Positions 53,950 to 61,877 of a stretch of 64,000 bases of DNA are shown here, piece after piece. This DNA comes from Mucilaginibacter daejeonensis (GTDB lineage Bacteria; Bacteroidota; Bacteroidia; Sphingobacteriales; Sphingobacteriaceae), in assembly GCF_020783335.1 (NCBI RefSeq), contig NZ_CP086068.1, positions 2,232,001 through 2,296,000 on the forward strand, given 5' to 3'. Both the position numbers and the translations under genes were made by a program. Every line of letters begins with the position of its first letter. Position 1 is the stretch's first letter. The notes under the pieces were generated by a model that did not search any database, was not told the origin of the DNA, and saw nothing but the letters and a program-made list of their open reading frames with translations.

Positions 53950-54685
53950 ACAAGTAAGTAAGACCTTTAATAAAGGTAAGGCCAACGAGGTGCAGGCCGT
54001 TAAGCCGCTTGATCTCACAGTGGACAATGGCGACCATTTGGTGATCGTGGGGTCGAATGGGTCAGGCAAAAGCACACTGCTTAACCTTACGGCTGGCAGC
54101 TTACTGCCTACAAGTGGTCGTATACACTTTGATGATACCGAGGTGACACGCATGCCTGACCATGAACGCAGCCGTTGGATCGCGCGCGTATTTCAAAACC
54201 CATTGAGCGGTACCGCACCCGACCTGAGTATATTAGATAATTTTAGGTTAGCTGCTTTGCGTACAAAAAGCAAAGGCTTACGCATAGGCACCAGCGATGC
54301 GTTCAAAAAGCAAGTACAGGACAAGGTCTCCATACTGAATATGGGATTGCAAGATAAATTGGGCCAGGCAATGGGGACACTGTCAGGTGGGCAACGCCAG
54401 GCATTGACCTTATTAATGAGCGTGATGGATGAGTGCAAGATCCTACTGCTTGATGAACCTACCGCCGCACTCGACCCGCGATCGGCCGCCTTGGTCATGT
54501 CAACCGCCGATAAACTAATTAAAGAGCTTAAACTGACCGCAATATTGATCACTCATAACCTAAAAGATGCACATCAATATGGCAACAGGCTCATTCAGAT
54601 GGATGATGGAGACATTATTCGCGACTTATCTACTGAAAGTAAATTAAATTTAACGCAAGTGGACCTATTTGCCTGGTTCAGTTAA
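53936..54685 (+). CDS. ABC transporter ATP-binding protein (COG1101-type)
   Basis: A 249-residue ATPase from the ATG at 53936; a TTG at 53927 is three codons upstream and less likely. Walker A is GSNGSGKSTLLN, the ABC signature is LSGGQRQALTL, Walker B is ILLLDEPTAALDPRSA, and the H-loop is in ILITHNLKDA. It energises uptake by the permease/lipoprotein pair. Stop is followed by a small hypothetical gene. Confidence 0.95.
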   Translation: MIRFEQVSKTFNKGKANEVQAVKPLDLTVDNGDHLVIVGSNGSGKSTLLNLTAGSLLPTSGRIHFDDTEVTRMPDHERSRWIARVFQNPLSGTAPDLSILDNFRLAALRTKSKGLRIGTSDAFKKQVQDKVSILNMGLQDKLGQAMGTLSGGQRQALTLLMSVMDECKILLLDEPTAALDPRSAALVMSTADKLIKELKLTAILITHNLKDAHQYGNRLIQMDDGDIIRDLSTESKLNLTQVDLFAWFS

Positions 54686-54730
54686 TTAACTGCTGGTATT
54701 GGCAAAGTAGTTGTATAGGTGGTGATACCT

Positions 54731-55027
54731 ATGAACAACAATAACAAATTTGCTCCTATAAAAGATGCTTACCAACTAGTGCAAGGCGCTAAGATCAAAG
54801 GCATTAAACACGAAGAAGTTTTTGAGTTAGGCCATTACGATGCCGATAAAAGAGGCTATACTATATATCCGTATGAGGACGGGATCAAGTTCGACGATTT
54901 CAGTGTGATAGTGAACGAGCGTGAGCTAAAGACCTATTACCTGATCGAAGAGATCAAAGTGACCGCCCCAATGCTGGAAAATCGCTCCATGGTATCAGGC
55001 ATGGACAGGTTGGGCATGGCCAGCTAA
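54731..55027 (+). CDS. Small hypothetical protein
   Basis: A 98-residue protein from the ATG at 54731 (a GTG at 54719 also exists). The sequence (KFAPIKDAYQLVQGAKIKGIKHEEVFELGHYDADKRGYTIYPYEDGIKFDDFSVIVNERELKTYYLIEEIKVT) is soluble, beta-rich and acidic with no known motif. It is not clearly part of the ABC operon (46-base gap after the ATPase). I do not recognise the family. Confidence 0.5.
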   Translation: MNNNNKFAPIKDAYQLVQGAKIKGIKHEEVFELGHYDADKRGYTIYPYEDGIKFDDFSVIVNERELKTYYLIEEIKVTAPMLENRSMVSGMDRLGMAS

Positions 55028-55113
55028 GTCATAAAATGCCCGAACTGTTAAGTAAGTACTTCAGCTTAACACAAAGTTTATTACCCATTACCACACGCTT
55101 AACCTTGGGCTAA

Positions 55114-55121
55114 TAGTTTTG
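55114..55121 (+). promoter_or_regulatory. Putative promoter of the choice-of-anchor I gene
   Basis: TAGTTTTG fits TAnnTTTG, 22 bases before the ATG at 55144. Confidence 0.4.
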
Positions 55122-55143
55122 ATGCTTCAACAAAAACACATTT

Positions 55144-56661
55144 ATGAAGCGTTACTTACTCTTATTAGCATTAGCCATAGGTTTGGCAAGTTGTAAAAAA
55201 GACAATGATCAGATCACTGAGCCGGAGTTCTTCGTTAATGAAGACCCGGCTACTTTTGCTGAGATAGGTTCGATCGACATTGGCGATGCCGGCGCGGCCG
55301 AGATATCAGCCTTTGACCCAACGACCAACCGCCTGTTCGTGGTGAACAACAGCTCGGTGAACAAGATCGACGTGCTGGACATGAGTGACCCTACTAAAAT
55401 GAAGGTCATTCATTCTATCCCGATGGCTACCTACGGCGGTTCGGTCAACAGCGTATCTGTTTCTGAAGGCAAGGTGGCAGCCGCTATCGAGTCAACCAAC
55501 AAACAAGCCAATGGTAAAGTAGCCGTGTTCAACACCAGCAATTACAATGAGCTAAAAGTGGTGACCGTAGGTGCACTGCCCGATATGGTGACCTTCTCGC
55601 CCGACGGCAAATTCATCATCACCGCTAACGAGGGCGAACCAAGCACCGATTACAGCAATGACCCTGTAGGCTCTGTATCGGTGATCTCAGTTGCCGATAA
55701 CTACAGCGTTTCTACCCTTGATCTTTCAGGTTTTGCAGGTCAGCGCGCCGCTTTGGCTTCCAAAGGGTTCAGGATCTTCGGCCCATCTAATGACTTTGCG
55801 AAGGACATCGAACCCGAATATGTGGCCGTTTCTGAAGACTCGAAGACCGCATGGGTGACCTTACAGGAAAACAATGGCATTGCTAAGGTAGACCTGGTGA
55901 ACAAAGCGATCACTGGCATATTCCCGTTAGGCTTTAAAGACTATAATACTGATGGCAACGAGATCGACCCAAGCGACAAGGACGATAAGGTAGGAACCTT
56001 TGCAAAATGGCCTGTAAAAGGCATTTATATGCCTGATGCGATCGCGGTTTTTACATCTGGTGGCGTGCCATACCTTTTTACTGCTAATGAAGGTGATGCT
56101 CGTGAGTATACTAACTTTGTGGAAGCTAAGCGCGTTAAGGATATCAAGCTTGATGCAACGGCATTCCCTAACGCGAAGGACCTTCAAAAAGATGCACAGT
56201 TAGGCCGCCTGAACATTACCACTACCTTAGGCGACACCGATGGTGATGGCGACCTTGACGTTATTTATTCATTTGGCGCCCGTTCATTCAGCGTTTGGAA
56301 TGGCAACGACGGCACACAGGTATTCGACAGCAAGAACGAACTGGATGTTAAGGCAGTTGCTGCCAATGTTTATGACGACAACCGCAGCGATGATAAATCG
56401 ATAGAGCCGGAAGGCCTGACCGTTGGCAAAGTAGGCAACAAAATGGTAGCTTTTGTAGGCATGGAGCGCATTGATGCCGTGGCCATGTATGATATTACCG
56501 TACCCACCAAGCCGGTATTTTTACAATTGGTAAAATGCGGTGATGCCCCTGAAGGTGTATTATTTGTACCTGCTGCCAAGAGCCCTACCAAAAAGAGCTT
56601 GTTGATCGTGAGCAGCGAAGATGACGGTATGGTGAAAGTATTCACCCCAAAAACGATCTGA
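55144..56661 (+). CDS. Choice-of-anchor I domain lipoprotein
   Basis: A 505-residue lipoprotein: the signal peptide MKRYLLLLALAIGLASC ends in a lipobox with CKKDNDQ following. The body is a beta-propeller-like protein of the choice-of-anchor I family (IDIGDAGAAEISAFDPTTNRLFVVN, FSPDGKFIITANEGEPSTDYSNDPVGSVSVI, GDTDGDGDLDVIYSFGARSFSVWNG). A DGDGDLD stretch may bind calcium. Relatives are annotated as phosphatase- or esterase-like, but no catalytic site is identified, so the role is unknown. A terminator lies 18 bases after the stop. Confidence 0.85.
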   Translation: MKRYLLLLALAIGLASCKKDNDQITEPEFFVNEDPATFAEIGSIDIGDAGAAEISAFDPTTNRLFVVNNSSVNKIDVLDMSDPTKMKVIHSIPMATYGGSVNSVSVSEGKVAAAIESTNKQANGKVAVFNTSNYNELKVVTVGALPDMVTFSPDGKFIITANEGEPSTDYSNDPVGSVSVISVADNYSVSTLDLSGFAGQRAALASKGFRIFGPSNDFAKDIEPEYVAVSEDSKTAWVTLQENNGIAKVDLVNKAITGIFPLGFKDYNTDGNEIDPSDKDDKVGTFAKWPVKGIYMPDAIAVFTSGGVPYLFTANEGDAREYTNFVEAKRVKDIKLDATAFPNAKDLQKDAQLGRLNITTTLGDTDGDGDLDVIYSFGARSFSVWNGNDGTQVFDSKNELDVKAVAANVYDDNRSDDKSIEPEGLTVGKVGNKMVAFVGMERIDAVAMYDITVPTKPVFLQLVKCGDAPEGVLFVPAAKSPTKKSLLIVSSEDDGMVKVFTPKTI

Positions 56662-56679
56662 TACCGATCCCCTTTAAAC

Positions 56680-56712
56680 AAAAAGGCGTCCTGCTATGCA
56701 GAACGCCTTTTT
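56680..56712. terminator. Bidirectional terminator between convergent genes
   Basis: Stem AAAAAGGCGT (56680-56689) / ACGCCTTTTT (56703-56712), with inner CTGC/GCAG pairing. It serves the lipoprotein gene and the convergent cytochrome c gene. Confidence 0.85.
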
Positions 56713-56731
56713 GTTGGAATGAGCCGAAAGA

Positions 56732-57166
56732 CTATTTTTCTTTACGGGCTTTGGTCACTTCGGCCACGACTACTGCGCTGGCCTTATTGCCAAAGTCGTT
56801 ACGTACATAGGTCAGCACATCGGCTATTTGTTTATCGTTCAAGTAATTGAAAGACGGCATCGTATTGTTGTACATCTCGCCTTCGATCTCCACACGTTCG
56901 CTAAAGCCGTTCAGCACGATCTTAGCCAGCTTATTCTTATCGCCCAGCACATAGCTGGTTTTGATCAGCGGTGGGTTCAAGTTCTGTACGCCACCACCAT
57001 CGGCCATGTGGCAGCTCAGGCAATACTTTGTGTACACTGCTTTGCCAGCAACGGCCGAACCGGCGCCTGAAGTTGCAGGTGCAACCTTTTTCTTGACGCC
57101 GTTTTGAGCTTGAACGGTGCCGATGGAACCTGCTGCCATTAGCAGGAATAAATAAACAGGCTTCAT
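56732..57166 (-). CDS. Exported cytochrome c
   Basis: A 144-residue class I c-type cytochrome. The signal peptide (VYLFLLMAAGSIGTVQAQ) is followed by a linker rich in Ala/Gly/Lys and the haem motif CLSCH; the distal Met is likely in NTMPSFNYL. It lies one base after the stop of the dehydrogenase gene on the same strand, so it is probably the electron acceptor of that enzyme in the periplasm. Confidence 0.93.
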   Translation of the reverse strand: MKPVYLFLLMAAGSIGTVQAQNGVKKKVAPATSGAGSAVAGKAVYTKYCLSCHMADGGGVQNLNPPLIKTSYVLGDKNKLAKIVLNGFSERVEIEGEMYNNTMPSFNYLNDKQIADVLTYVRNDFGNKASAVVVAEVTKARKEK

Positions 57167-57167
57167 T

Positions 57168-58457
57168 TTATTTTTTGTTGTAAATGATACGGTAAATAGT
57201 TCCTTTCAGGTCGTCGCTCACATATAACGAACCGTCAGGACCTTGTGCAAGTCCACAAGGCTTGTGGTCCACACGGCCGCTGGCGGTCTTTTCAGGTGAG
57301 CCGGCAAAGTTATCAGCAAATATCTCGTACTTGCCAAATGGCTTACCATCTTTGAACGGCTGGAACACCACAAAGAAACCTGCCTGTGGTTCAGGGGCAC
57401 GATTCCAAGAGCCGTGGAAAGCGATGAACGCACCATTCTTGTAACGGGCCGGGAACTGGTCGCCAGTATAGAACAATAATCCATTAGGAGCCAGGTGACC
57501 AGGGAACGCTGCGGCAGGGTCAATGATACCCGATGGGCCTTCCTTTTTGCCGTCGCCACCATACTCAGGTGCAAGCATTTTTTTGTGCAGATCCTGGTTG
57601 TAGTAAATGTACGGCCAGCCGGCATTGTCACCTTTCTTTAAAGCATACATACATTCGGCAGGGTAAATGGATGATTCCTGAACGGTATAGTATTTTGGGA
57701 ACAGGTCGTGCAGTTGGTCACGGCCATGCTGCATCACATACAGTTGGTCATTTTGCTGGTTCCAGTCAAGCCCAACTACGTTACGCAAACCGGTGGCATA
57801 ACGCACGCCATCTTTGTAGGTCTGGTTAGGCTTATCGGCCTTAAATTGCCATATACCACCTGCGGAGTCAAGGATAGGGCAGCCTTTGCGACCCATCGAA
57901 CCGGGGGTGCGGTCTTTCTCCTGGCAAGAGTTAGAGTAAGCGCCTACGTTGACATAAATGTTGCCGTTATTGTCGAGCACTACTGATTTAGATTCGTGCT
58001 GACGACGGTTGATCAATCCAGTGATTATCTTTTCGGGCGATGATGGGTCAACCACCTGGTGTTTTTGGTCCAGCTTGTAACGGAACACTTCCTCGTCTGA
58101 TGATGCGTAAAGGTAACCGTTCTTAATATACATACCGGTACCACCGTAATTGCCAAAGCTTTTTACGTCCTCTAGCTTACCGTCGTTATTGGCATCGTGC
58201 AGCCATACGATACCGCCGCCATCTTTAGGGCGGTTCAACTTAGCGTAAACGTCGCCTTCAGGGGTAACGGCTATATGCCTGGCGCGACCAACATTTTCAG
58301 CTGCCCGCAAAGCGCCGAAACCCTGCGGCAACTTCAGCCCGGCGTTATCAGCATCGGGAGTTACGTTAACAGTATCGTTATGGCCCGAATTGAACCATAA
58401 AAGGCCGGCAACTGCCAGCACAGGCAAGAATGAAGAGAGTACGATCTTTCGTTCCAT
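57168..58457 (-). CDS. PQQ-dependent sugar dehydrogenase-like (sorbosone/glucose dehydrogenase family) protein
   Basis: A 429-residue beta-propeller enzyme of the GDH/sorbosone-dehydrogenase family. After an N-terminal hydrophobic anchor or signal (VLSSFLPVLAVAGLLWF) come the propeller motifs LPQGFGALRAAENVGRARHIAVTPEGDVY, KPNQTYKDGVRYATGLRNVVGLDWN, HGRDQL, and YPAECMYALKKGDNAGWPY, ending DHKPCGLAQGPDGSLYVSDDLKGTIYRI. It oxidises an aldose or similar sugar in the periplasm with PQQ or a quinone; the substrate cannot be set. The coupled cytochrome c gene supports electron transfer. TACATTTG at 58485-58478 (minus strand) is a good -7 element about 20 bases before its ATG. Confidence 0.9.
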   Translation of the reverse strand: MERKIVLSSFLPVLAVAGLLWFNSGHNDTVNVTPDADNAGLKLPQGFGALRAAENVGRARHIAVTPEGDVYAKLNRPKDGGGIVWLHDANNDGKLEDVKSFGNYGGTGMYIKNGYLYASSDEEVFRYKLDQKHQVVDPSSPEKIITGLINRRQHESKSVVLDNNGNIYVNVGAYSNSCQEKDRTPGSMGRKGCPILDSAGGIWQFKADKPNQTYKDGVRYATGLRNVVGLDWNQQNDQLYVMQHGRDQLHDLFPKYYTVQESSIYPAECMYALKKGDNAGWPYIYYNQDLHKKMLAPEYGGDGKKEGPSGIIDPAAAFPGHLAPNGLLFYTGDQFPARYKNGAFIAFHGSWNRAPEPQAGFFVVFQPFKDGKPFGKYEIFADNFAGSPEKTASGRVDHKPCGLAQGPDGSLYVSDDLKGTIYRIIYNKK

Positions 58458-58477
58458 TGGTAAATTGGTTGTTCCCT

Positions 58478-58485
58478 CAAATGTA
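58478..58485 (-). promoter_or_regulatory. Putative promoter of the dehydrogenase/cytochrome c operon
   Basis: On the minus strand this reads TACATTTG, matching TAnnTTTG, 20 bases before the ATG at 58457. Confidence 0.5.
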
Positions 58486-58623
58486 GATCATTAGCCGCTT
58501 AATTGCTCTTCCGTTGCCTAATAATGTTGTTACAACGTGCATGTTTTTGTTCTGTGATGAATGATCACATGGCCGAATAAACCTTGCGACCCTGCGCATG
58601 TCATATCAACAAATAACAACGAT

Positions 58624-59382
58624 ATGAAAAAGTTCATTTTACCCATTATAATAGCTGCAGGTACTTTTATTGGTACCACTGCAAAGGCACAGATCAGCAT
58701 CAACTTCAGGATCGGTACTCCGGTAGTGACCCGCTGTTTGCCTCCGCCGCAGCCGGTCGCTGTATATGATGATTATTATTACCTGCCAGAGGTAGAGGCA
58801 TACTATTCAGTGCCCGAACATTGCTACTACTACATGGACGGCGGACGCCGCTGGGTAAGCGCCGCTTACCTGCCGGGCCGTTATCATGATTATGACTGGC
58901 GTTCGGCACGTCGCTACCAGGTAAGGGCAGTGAGGCCATTTGAGCAACACTCGGTGTACCGCAACCGTTTTGGCGGTAATTGGGGTGGCAACTGGAACGA
59001 TGACCGCACCTACGCATATCGGGACCGCTATAACGATCGCAGGGATAACAACAGAGGCTACGATCGCCGCCCATCGGACTCACCTTACGACAGCAACAAT
59101 ACATGGAGCCGAGACAACGGACGCTTTAACGATAACCGTGTATCCCCTTATGAAGGGCGCCGCGGTGGTTACGACAGGCAACAAGGCGGCAACTGGCAGG
59201 GTGGCCAACCACAACAGAACGGTGGCGGCAACCAATGGGGCGACCGTAACGGCGGTGGAAGATCGAACAGTAATTATCCTCAGGGCCGTGGCAATGACCA
59301 ACGCAACAACAACGACCAGTACCGAAATGGTCCGCGTGATGGCCGCATGCAAATGGCTAATGTTCAGCGTGTGTCTTTCTGA
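58624..59382 (+). CDS. Exported protein with Arg/Gly/Asn-rich low-complexity tail
   Basis: A 252-residue protein from the ATG at 58624 (MKKFILPIIIAAGTF...AKAQ), which is a clear signal peptide; the frame extends upstream to 58561 but without sense. Residues about 23-100 contain Tyr-rich and paired Cys segments (YDDYYYLPEVEAYYSVPEHCYYYMDGG). The C-terminal 140 residues are a disordered Asn/Arg/Gly/Asp repeat (RDRYNDRRDNNRGYDRR, GGNWQGGQPQQNGGGNQWGDRN). No enzyme motif. A surface or matrix-like nonglobular role is inferred only from composition. Confidence 0.75.
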   Translation: MKKFILPIIIAAGTFIGTTAKAQISINFRIGTPVVTRCLPPPQPVAVYDDYYYLPEVEAYYSVPEHCYYYMDGGRRWVSAAYLPGRYHDYDWRSARRYQVRAVRPFEQHSVYRNRFGGNWGGNWNDDRTYAYRDRYNDRRDNNRGYDRRPSDSPYDSNNTWSRDNGRFNDNRVSPYEGRRGGYDRQQGGNWQGGQPQQNGGGNQWGDRNGGGRSNSNYPQGRGNDQRNNNDQYRNGPRDGRMQMANVQRVSF

Positions 59383-59406
59383 GCATCATAACTCCATCAT
59401 ATATCA

Positions 59407-59438
59407 AAAAGGGCTGCCTTTGTCAGGGCAGCCCTTTT
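59407..59438. terminator. Bidirectional terminator
   Basis: Stem AAAAGGGCTGCC (59407-59418) / GGCAGCCCTTTT (59427-59438) with flanking T-run, between the exported protein gene and the convergent aldo/keto reductase. Confidence 0.88.
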
Positions 59439-59456
59439 ATTTTTCACCTTGCATGC

Positions 59457-60413
59457 TCAGTATGCGCTGGCTTCGTCAAGTTTAGCTACATCTTCCGCAG
59501 ACAGCTTTATCTCGACCGACCTTGCCAACTCCTTTAGCTGCTCAACACTCGTCGCGCTGGCGATAGGAGCGGTCACGGTTGGCCTTGCCATTACCCAAGC
59601 CAATGAAATGGCTGCCGGAGATGCATTGTGCTCTTTCGACGAATCATCCAGAGCCATAAGGATGCGCTGGCCACGATCGTTCAGATATTTCTTAATACCC
59701 TGACCGCGTTTACTTTTGTTGAGGTCGTTTTCGCTTCGGTATTTCCCGCTTAAAAAGCCGCTGGCCAAAGAATAGTAAGTGATCACGCCAAGGCCGTATT
59801 TTTTGCATAACGCTTCCAGCTCCTCTTCATAGCCTTCACGGTCATAGAGATTGTATTCCGGCTGTAAGCTTACATAGGAGGGAAGACCTGATCGTTCACC
59901 GGTCTCTAATGATTCTTTCAAACGCTCTGGCGAAAAATTCGAAGCGCCGATGTAACGCACCTTTCCATCTTTGATCAGCTGATTATACGCCTCCAGCATT
60001 TCCTGCACGGCGGTATCCTTATCATCGTAATGCGATTGATACAGGTCGATATGGTCGGTCTGTAATCTACGCAATGAATCTTCAACACCTTTCAAGATGT
60101 ATGCCTTTGACAGGTTCTTCTTGCTGTCATTAGCCGTCATCGAACTACCGACCTTGGTCGCAATGATGACATCGTTACGCTTGCCGGACTTTTTGAGCCA
60201 GTTGCCAATAATGGTCTCTGATTCGCCGCCCTGGTTGCCCGGTGCCCAGCGTGAGTAAACATCAGCAGTATCGATGCAGTTCAAGCCATGGTCAACAAAG
60301 GCATCGAGCAAGGTGAACGAGGTGCGCTCGTCAATGGTCCACCCGAACACGTTGCCACCAAATACCAGCGGCGCTATACTGAGGTCCGATCTACCTATCT
60401 TTCTGTTTTCCAT
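59457..60413 (-). CDS. Aldo/keto reductase (YghZ/YajO-like)
   Basis: A 318-residue aldo/keto reductase. Catalytic residues are in CIDTADVYSRWAPGNQGGESE (Asp and Tyr), IATKVGSSM (Lys) and LYQSHYDD (His). The cofactor loop ASGFLSGKYRSENDLNKSKRGQGIKKYL is the large-subfamily type, and the C-terminal segment IASATSVEQLKELARSVEIKL binds NADPH. Substrate unknown. The gene follows an 81-residue hypothetical gene by 2 bases on the same strand. Confidence 0.93.
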   Translation of the reverse strand: MENRKIGRSDLSIAPLVFGGNVFGWTIDERTSFTLLDAFVDHGLNCIDTADVYSRWAPGNQGGESETIIGNWLKKSGKRNDVIIATKVGSSMTANDSKKNLSKAYILKGVEDSLRRLQTDHIDLYQSHYDDKDTAVQEMLEAYNQLIKDGKVRYIGASNFSPERLKESLETGERSGLPSYVSLQPEYNLYDREGYEEELEALCKKYGLGVITYYSLASGFLSGKYRSENDLNKSKRGQGIKKYLNDRGQRILMALDDSSKEHNASPAAISLAWVMARPTVTAPIASATSVEQLKELARSVEIKLSAEDVAKLDEASAY

Positions 60414-60415
60414 CG

Positions 60416-60661
60416 TTATACCATTGGTGTGGTATTACCGGCCTGTTCGGCAAGTTCATCTACCCATCCAGCAAAATAAGGTTCGGTGCCGGCAACACGT
60501 TCCCATTTGCCTTGAGGGTTACGGCCGATCACTAAATGAATGGTCTCGTCAATGGCTTTAAATTCATATGCACTACTGTATCCCGCAAGGTCAAGGGCAG
60601 TGGCCACACCCTCCACAGGCGTGTCAGATCCGGTTAGTACGGCGTCAAATTGTTGTTCCAT
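60416..60661 (-). CDS. Small hypothetical protein, coupled to the aldo/keto reductase
   Basis: An 81-residue acidic soluble protein (FDAVLTGSDTPVEGVATALDLAGYSSAYEFKAIDETIHLVIGRNPQGKWERVAG) without a known motif. Its stop lies 2 bases upstream of the aldo/keto reductase ATG, so the two genes are cotranscribed. Similar short proteins are common in Sphingobacteriaceae; I do not recognise a defined family. Confidence 0.6.
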   Translation of the reverse strand: MEQQFDAVLTGSDTPVEGVATALDLAGYSSAYEFKAIDETIHLVIGRNPQGKWERVAGTEPYFAGWVDELAEQAGNTTPMV

Positions 60662-60866
60662 CTTCTTAAATATATATCGGTTGCACTAATGTTATAACTA
60701 ATGAATGTGTTTGAACGCTAATTGTTTGTTACACCATAAAGTTGATATCAAAGAGGTTTAGGTTTAACGTGATATGTCACTGTTATACAATATAGTGGTA
60801 CACTTTAAGTTATATTTTGAAACTATTAATTACAGGGCCTGTTATCCCAACATTATAAACTGATCG

Positions 60867-61802
60867 ATGCTATTCGAAAAAAAACACTCTTATTTCCAGG
60901 TAGCGCAAGGCGTTTGGGGAATGCGTATATTATTTGTAAATGTTTACATGATCGCCAACCGCCGGGGATTTCCTAAAGGTTGGGTATTGGTAGACGCTGG
61001 CATACAGGGCTCATCTCAACGGATCATTGACATGGCCGAAAGCTTGTTCGGCGTAGGCGCTAAACCATCGGCAATCATACTGACCCACGCACACTCTGAT
61101 CATACCGGCGCTTTGGAAGAGCTATTGAAGCACTGGGACGTTCCGGTATATGCACATGAACTTGAGGTCCCTTACCTCACCGGCATGTCATCATATCCAC
61201 CGCCAGATCCTACAGTAGGCGAAGGACTGATGTCGTTGATGTCGCTATTGTTCCGCCGTGATCCACTTGATATCAGTAATAACATTCGCATCATTGATAT
61301 CGAGAACGGTATACCTGAACTTCCAGAGTGGCGCGTGATCCATACACCTGGTCATTCACCGGGTCACATCTCGCTGTTCCTTCCACTAAATACAACGCTC
61401 ATCGCAGGGGATGCGTTCGTTACCACTAAGGCCGAGTCGGCCGTACATTTATTAGGGAACATCAAAAAGATATCGTCCCCACCCCGGTACTTCACCACCG
61501 ATTGGGTAGCTGCTGAAGCGTCCGTTAAAGTGCTATCTTACCTGGAGCCCCGTATAGCGGCTACCGGTCATGGACCGGTGATGCGAGGAAGGGAATTGCA
61601 ATTGGAACTACGCCGCTTAGCGGAGAATTTTGAGCAGATGGCCATACCAAAAGGCGGTCGTTATGTAGAAGAGGCGGCACTGGCCGACGAAAGCGGTACT
61701 TATTATGTGCCACCGTTCCGCACTACCAATAAATTTAAAGCGGTGGTAGGACTAATGGGTGCGATGGCTGCTTTTGCCGTCACCAAGGCATTTGTTAAGT
61801 AA
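60867..61802 (+). CDS. MBL-fold metallo-hydrolase
   Basis: A 311-residue metallo-beta-lactamase superfamily protein. The metal ligands are in THAHSDHTG (HxHxDH), HTPGHSPGH, AGDAFVTTK (Asp) and TGHGPVM (His). The C-terminus has a hydrophobic segment (VVGLMGAMAAFAVTKAFV) that could anchor the protein in the membrane. Function within the superfamily is open; glyoxalase II-, lactonase- or hydrolase-like roles are all possible. A 19-bp terminator stem follows. Confidence 0.9.
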   Translation: MLFEKKHSYFQVAQGVWGMRILFVNVYMIANRRGFPKGWVLVDAGIQGSSQRIIDMAESLFGVGAKPSAIILTHAHSDHTGALEELLKHWDVPVYAHELEVPYLTGMSSYPPPDPTVGEGLMSLMSLLFRRDPLDISNNIRIIDIENGIPELPEWRVIHTPGHSPGHISLFLPLNTTLIAGDAFVTTKAESAVHLLGNIKKISSPPRYFTTDWVAAEASVKVLSYLEPRIAATGHGPVMRGRELQLELRRLAENFEQMAIPKGGRYVEEAALADESGTYYVPPFRTTNKFKAVVGLMGAMAAFAVTKAFVK

Positions 61803-61820
61803 CCATTGATCGTTCAATAA

Positions 61821-61863
61821 AAACAAGAAGGGCTGCCTCATAAAGAGGCAGCCCTTCTTGTTT
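61821..61863. terminator. Very strong bidirectional terminator
   Basis: Perfect 19-bp stem (61821-61839 / 61845-61863) with a 5-base loop ATAAA; both ends have A/T-rich tails, serving the MBL-fold gene and the convergent GH15 gene. Confidence 0.92.
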
Positions 61864-61877
61864 AGCTGTGTTTTATT

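Noticed and set aside
58706-59485. Overlapping frames around the Arg/Gly/Asn-rich protein gene (58940-59485 plus, 58706-59104 and 59080-59352 minus)
   Set aside because: These are by-products of the low-complexity codon pattern; only the frame from 58624 has a signal peptide and continuous sense.
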